From: Bedellia somnulentella
Taxonomy: Eukaryota > Arthropoda > Insecta > Lepidoptera > Bedelliidae
Length of the DNA stretch: 64,000 nt
Assembly (NCBI GenBank): GCA_963576735.1
Contig: OY755170.1
Location: 23,544,875 to 23,608,874, forward strand
Direction: 5' to 3'
Shown here piece by piece: positions 62,933-64,000 of this stretch. The translations under genes and the position numbers were made by a program. The notes below the pieces were generated by a model that was not told where the DNA came from, did no database searches, and was given only the letters and a program-made list of their open reading frames with translations. Within the stretch, counting starts at the first letter, position 1. Each line of letters opens with the position of its first letter.

Positions 62933-64000
62933 AAGGTAATGAAAAATATGAGAGAAGGGAAAGCAGCAAGGTCTGACAGGATAACTATCGAAATTCTGAG
63001 GGCTGGTGAAAGGTTGGTGGCTTCTTGGGGTTGTGCTTCCTTTTCCAGAAGTGCTGATCAAGTGGTAAAGTACCACGAGATTGGTGCAGGGCGGAGGCTA
63101 AAAACTACCGCAGAATGAAATTGAAAAAGTGATGAATGAAACTGATGATAAAATTTGGGATGTGCAAGCAGGACATGGAAAGGGAATGGGTGCGCGGGGA
63201 ATTGCGTCTTCATAGATTTAGAGAAGGCGTATAATAGGGTTGTAAGAAAGTATTTAATGTGAGGTGTTCAAGTTCAGTTTGGGAGTCAACTTATACGTGC
63301 ATTGGTATCACTCAATGAGGATTGCAGTGCATGTGTAAGTGTAAAACACGGACTGGTTCGGAATCTCTCGGGACGTCCGACAGGGATTTGTAGCTTCTGT
63401 TTAACAGAGTTGCATGAAACTGATCACGGTCTGAGAATGAGTGGATTCATCATTAAATGCCTCTTACACGCTGACTATCCAGTGCTACTTGCATCGTCTG
63501 TGGAAGTGTTGCAAAAGATGATGAATATTGCATGTGAGTCTTTTGTAAGAAAAGGAATGAGGGCAAATGTTGATAAAACAAAAACTATGGTTTTTGACAG
63601 ACAAGAGAATTTGACAAAATGCGTGATTGAGATTAATGGTAAGAAAGTTTAACAAGTGAAAGAGTTTGTATATGTGGGAAGTTTGTTTATGCCCGGATGG
63701 CTGTGCATTATGCTGTTCTTTTTCTTACGCTTATGTATGGTAGCGAATGTTGGATGTGGCAGAAGAAACATGAAAGTAGAGTGAATGCGGTAGGGATTAG
63801 GTCACTCAGAAAAGTTTGTGATGTTAGGTTATGTGATCGAATGAGAAAAAGCGTGATTCTTGAAAAGTGCGGTGTGAAAAATGATCGTGTAAAAAAGATA
63901 GAAAAAGGAATGTTAAGATGCTTTGAGCACATAGCGAGGGTGGATGATGGACGACCTCAGAGGACACATTTGGACAAAATAGCGAGTGTGGTCAAAAAGG

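Larger units (their letters stand above)
62310..64000 (+). pseudogene. LINE-R reverse transcriptase, interrupted by a TRIM and running off the window
   Basis: Begins NHSEISMEEIIK (to 62351), resumes after the LTR element as VMKNMREGKAARSDRITIEI, then FIDLEKAYNRVVRKYLM, DHGLRMSGFIIKCLLHADYP (RT active-site region, AD followed by Y in place of D), LLASSVEVLQKMMN, RKGMRANVDKTKTMVFDR, LMYGSECWMWQKKHESRVNA and NDRVKKIEKGMLRC. Several stops, frameshifts and an internal deletion. The distal C-terminus and the tail lie beyond 64000. Confidence 0.85.

Overview
The window is eukaryotic, AT-rich, gene-poor and almost wholly made of transposable elements. The nested repeats, the (TTAGG)-type motifs, the copia, mariner and CR1-group elements and several boilerplate repeats that I know from moths and butterflies all point to a lepidopteran nuclear genome. 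I see no bacterial-type operons, no rRNA and no CRISPR. Only two short stretches look like host coding exons: a minus-strand, SR-rich first coding exon (37946-38195) and a plus-strand, RG-rich internal exon (56376-56543). A small three-exon THAP-domain gene (41128-42007, frameshifted) sits among transposon repeats and is probably transposon-linked.

Names used below. SINE-A is a tRNA-headed SINE of about 365 bp with a TTATG tail (7 copies). SINE-B is a SINE of about 250-300 bp ending in GTGAGTATATGTATGTATG; it occurs with two different heads on one shared body. LINE-R is a decayed non-LTR retrotransposon whose 3' end carries the same ATGT-repeat tail as SINE-B (many 5'-truncated relics). X1 and X2 are two composite elements with dispersed short motifs, GC-rich GCGAAGC-type hairpins and TTAGG motifs.

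Layout. 1-18500: unassigned AT-rich DNA dotted with SINE-A, SINE-B and LINE-R fragments, one SINE-A with a clean 13-bp target duplication (15324-15688) and a Helitron-like repeat (15861-16450). 18540-23880: a nearly complete CR1-group LINE on the minus strand, with an intact ORF1 (PHD finger, coiled coil, FP25K-like domain) and an open ORF2 (endonuclease and reverse transcriptase). 25400-29000: SINE-B, a mariner N-terminal relic and a tRNA-like foldback. 29600-30610: X1. 30800-37400: more repeats, including two copies of a GGCCAAG-type repeat, LINE-R relics and SINE-B copies, one nested in a LINE-R relic. 37946-38195: host exon. 38889-39632 and 42066-42808: two nearly identical hAT-type MITEs, each with a perfect 8-bp target duplication. 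40189-45969: further MITEs, the THAP gene and a long-TIR element holding X2.

45970-51180 is a dead Ty1/copia element on the minus strand (LTR, PBS, Gag, protease, integrase, RT, part of RNase H). It is broken by a 1.1-kb hAT MITE, a 0.5-kb TIR element and the X2-bearing element. 51183-51730 is a second Helitron-like copy, 52612-53280 a dead mariner, and 53458-53940 a MITE with 16-bp perfect TIRs. 56376-56543 is the second host exon, followed by a tRNA-like repeat and a 53-bp-stem hairpin. 59640-64000 is one LINE-R copy split by SINEs, by a duplicated tRNA-like repeat and by a 581-bp LTR element (TRIM type, 159-bp LTRs, AAGG target duplication).

The genes do not form a pathway. The value of the window lies in the order of insertion events and in several compact non-autonomous families. 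All family names come from motif recognition by eye; no database search was run.
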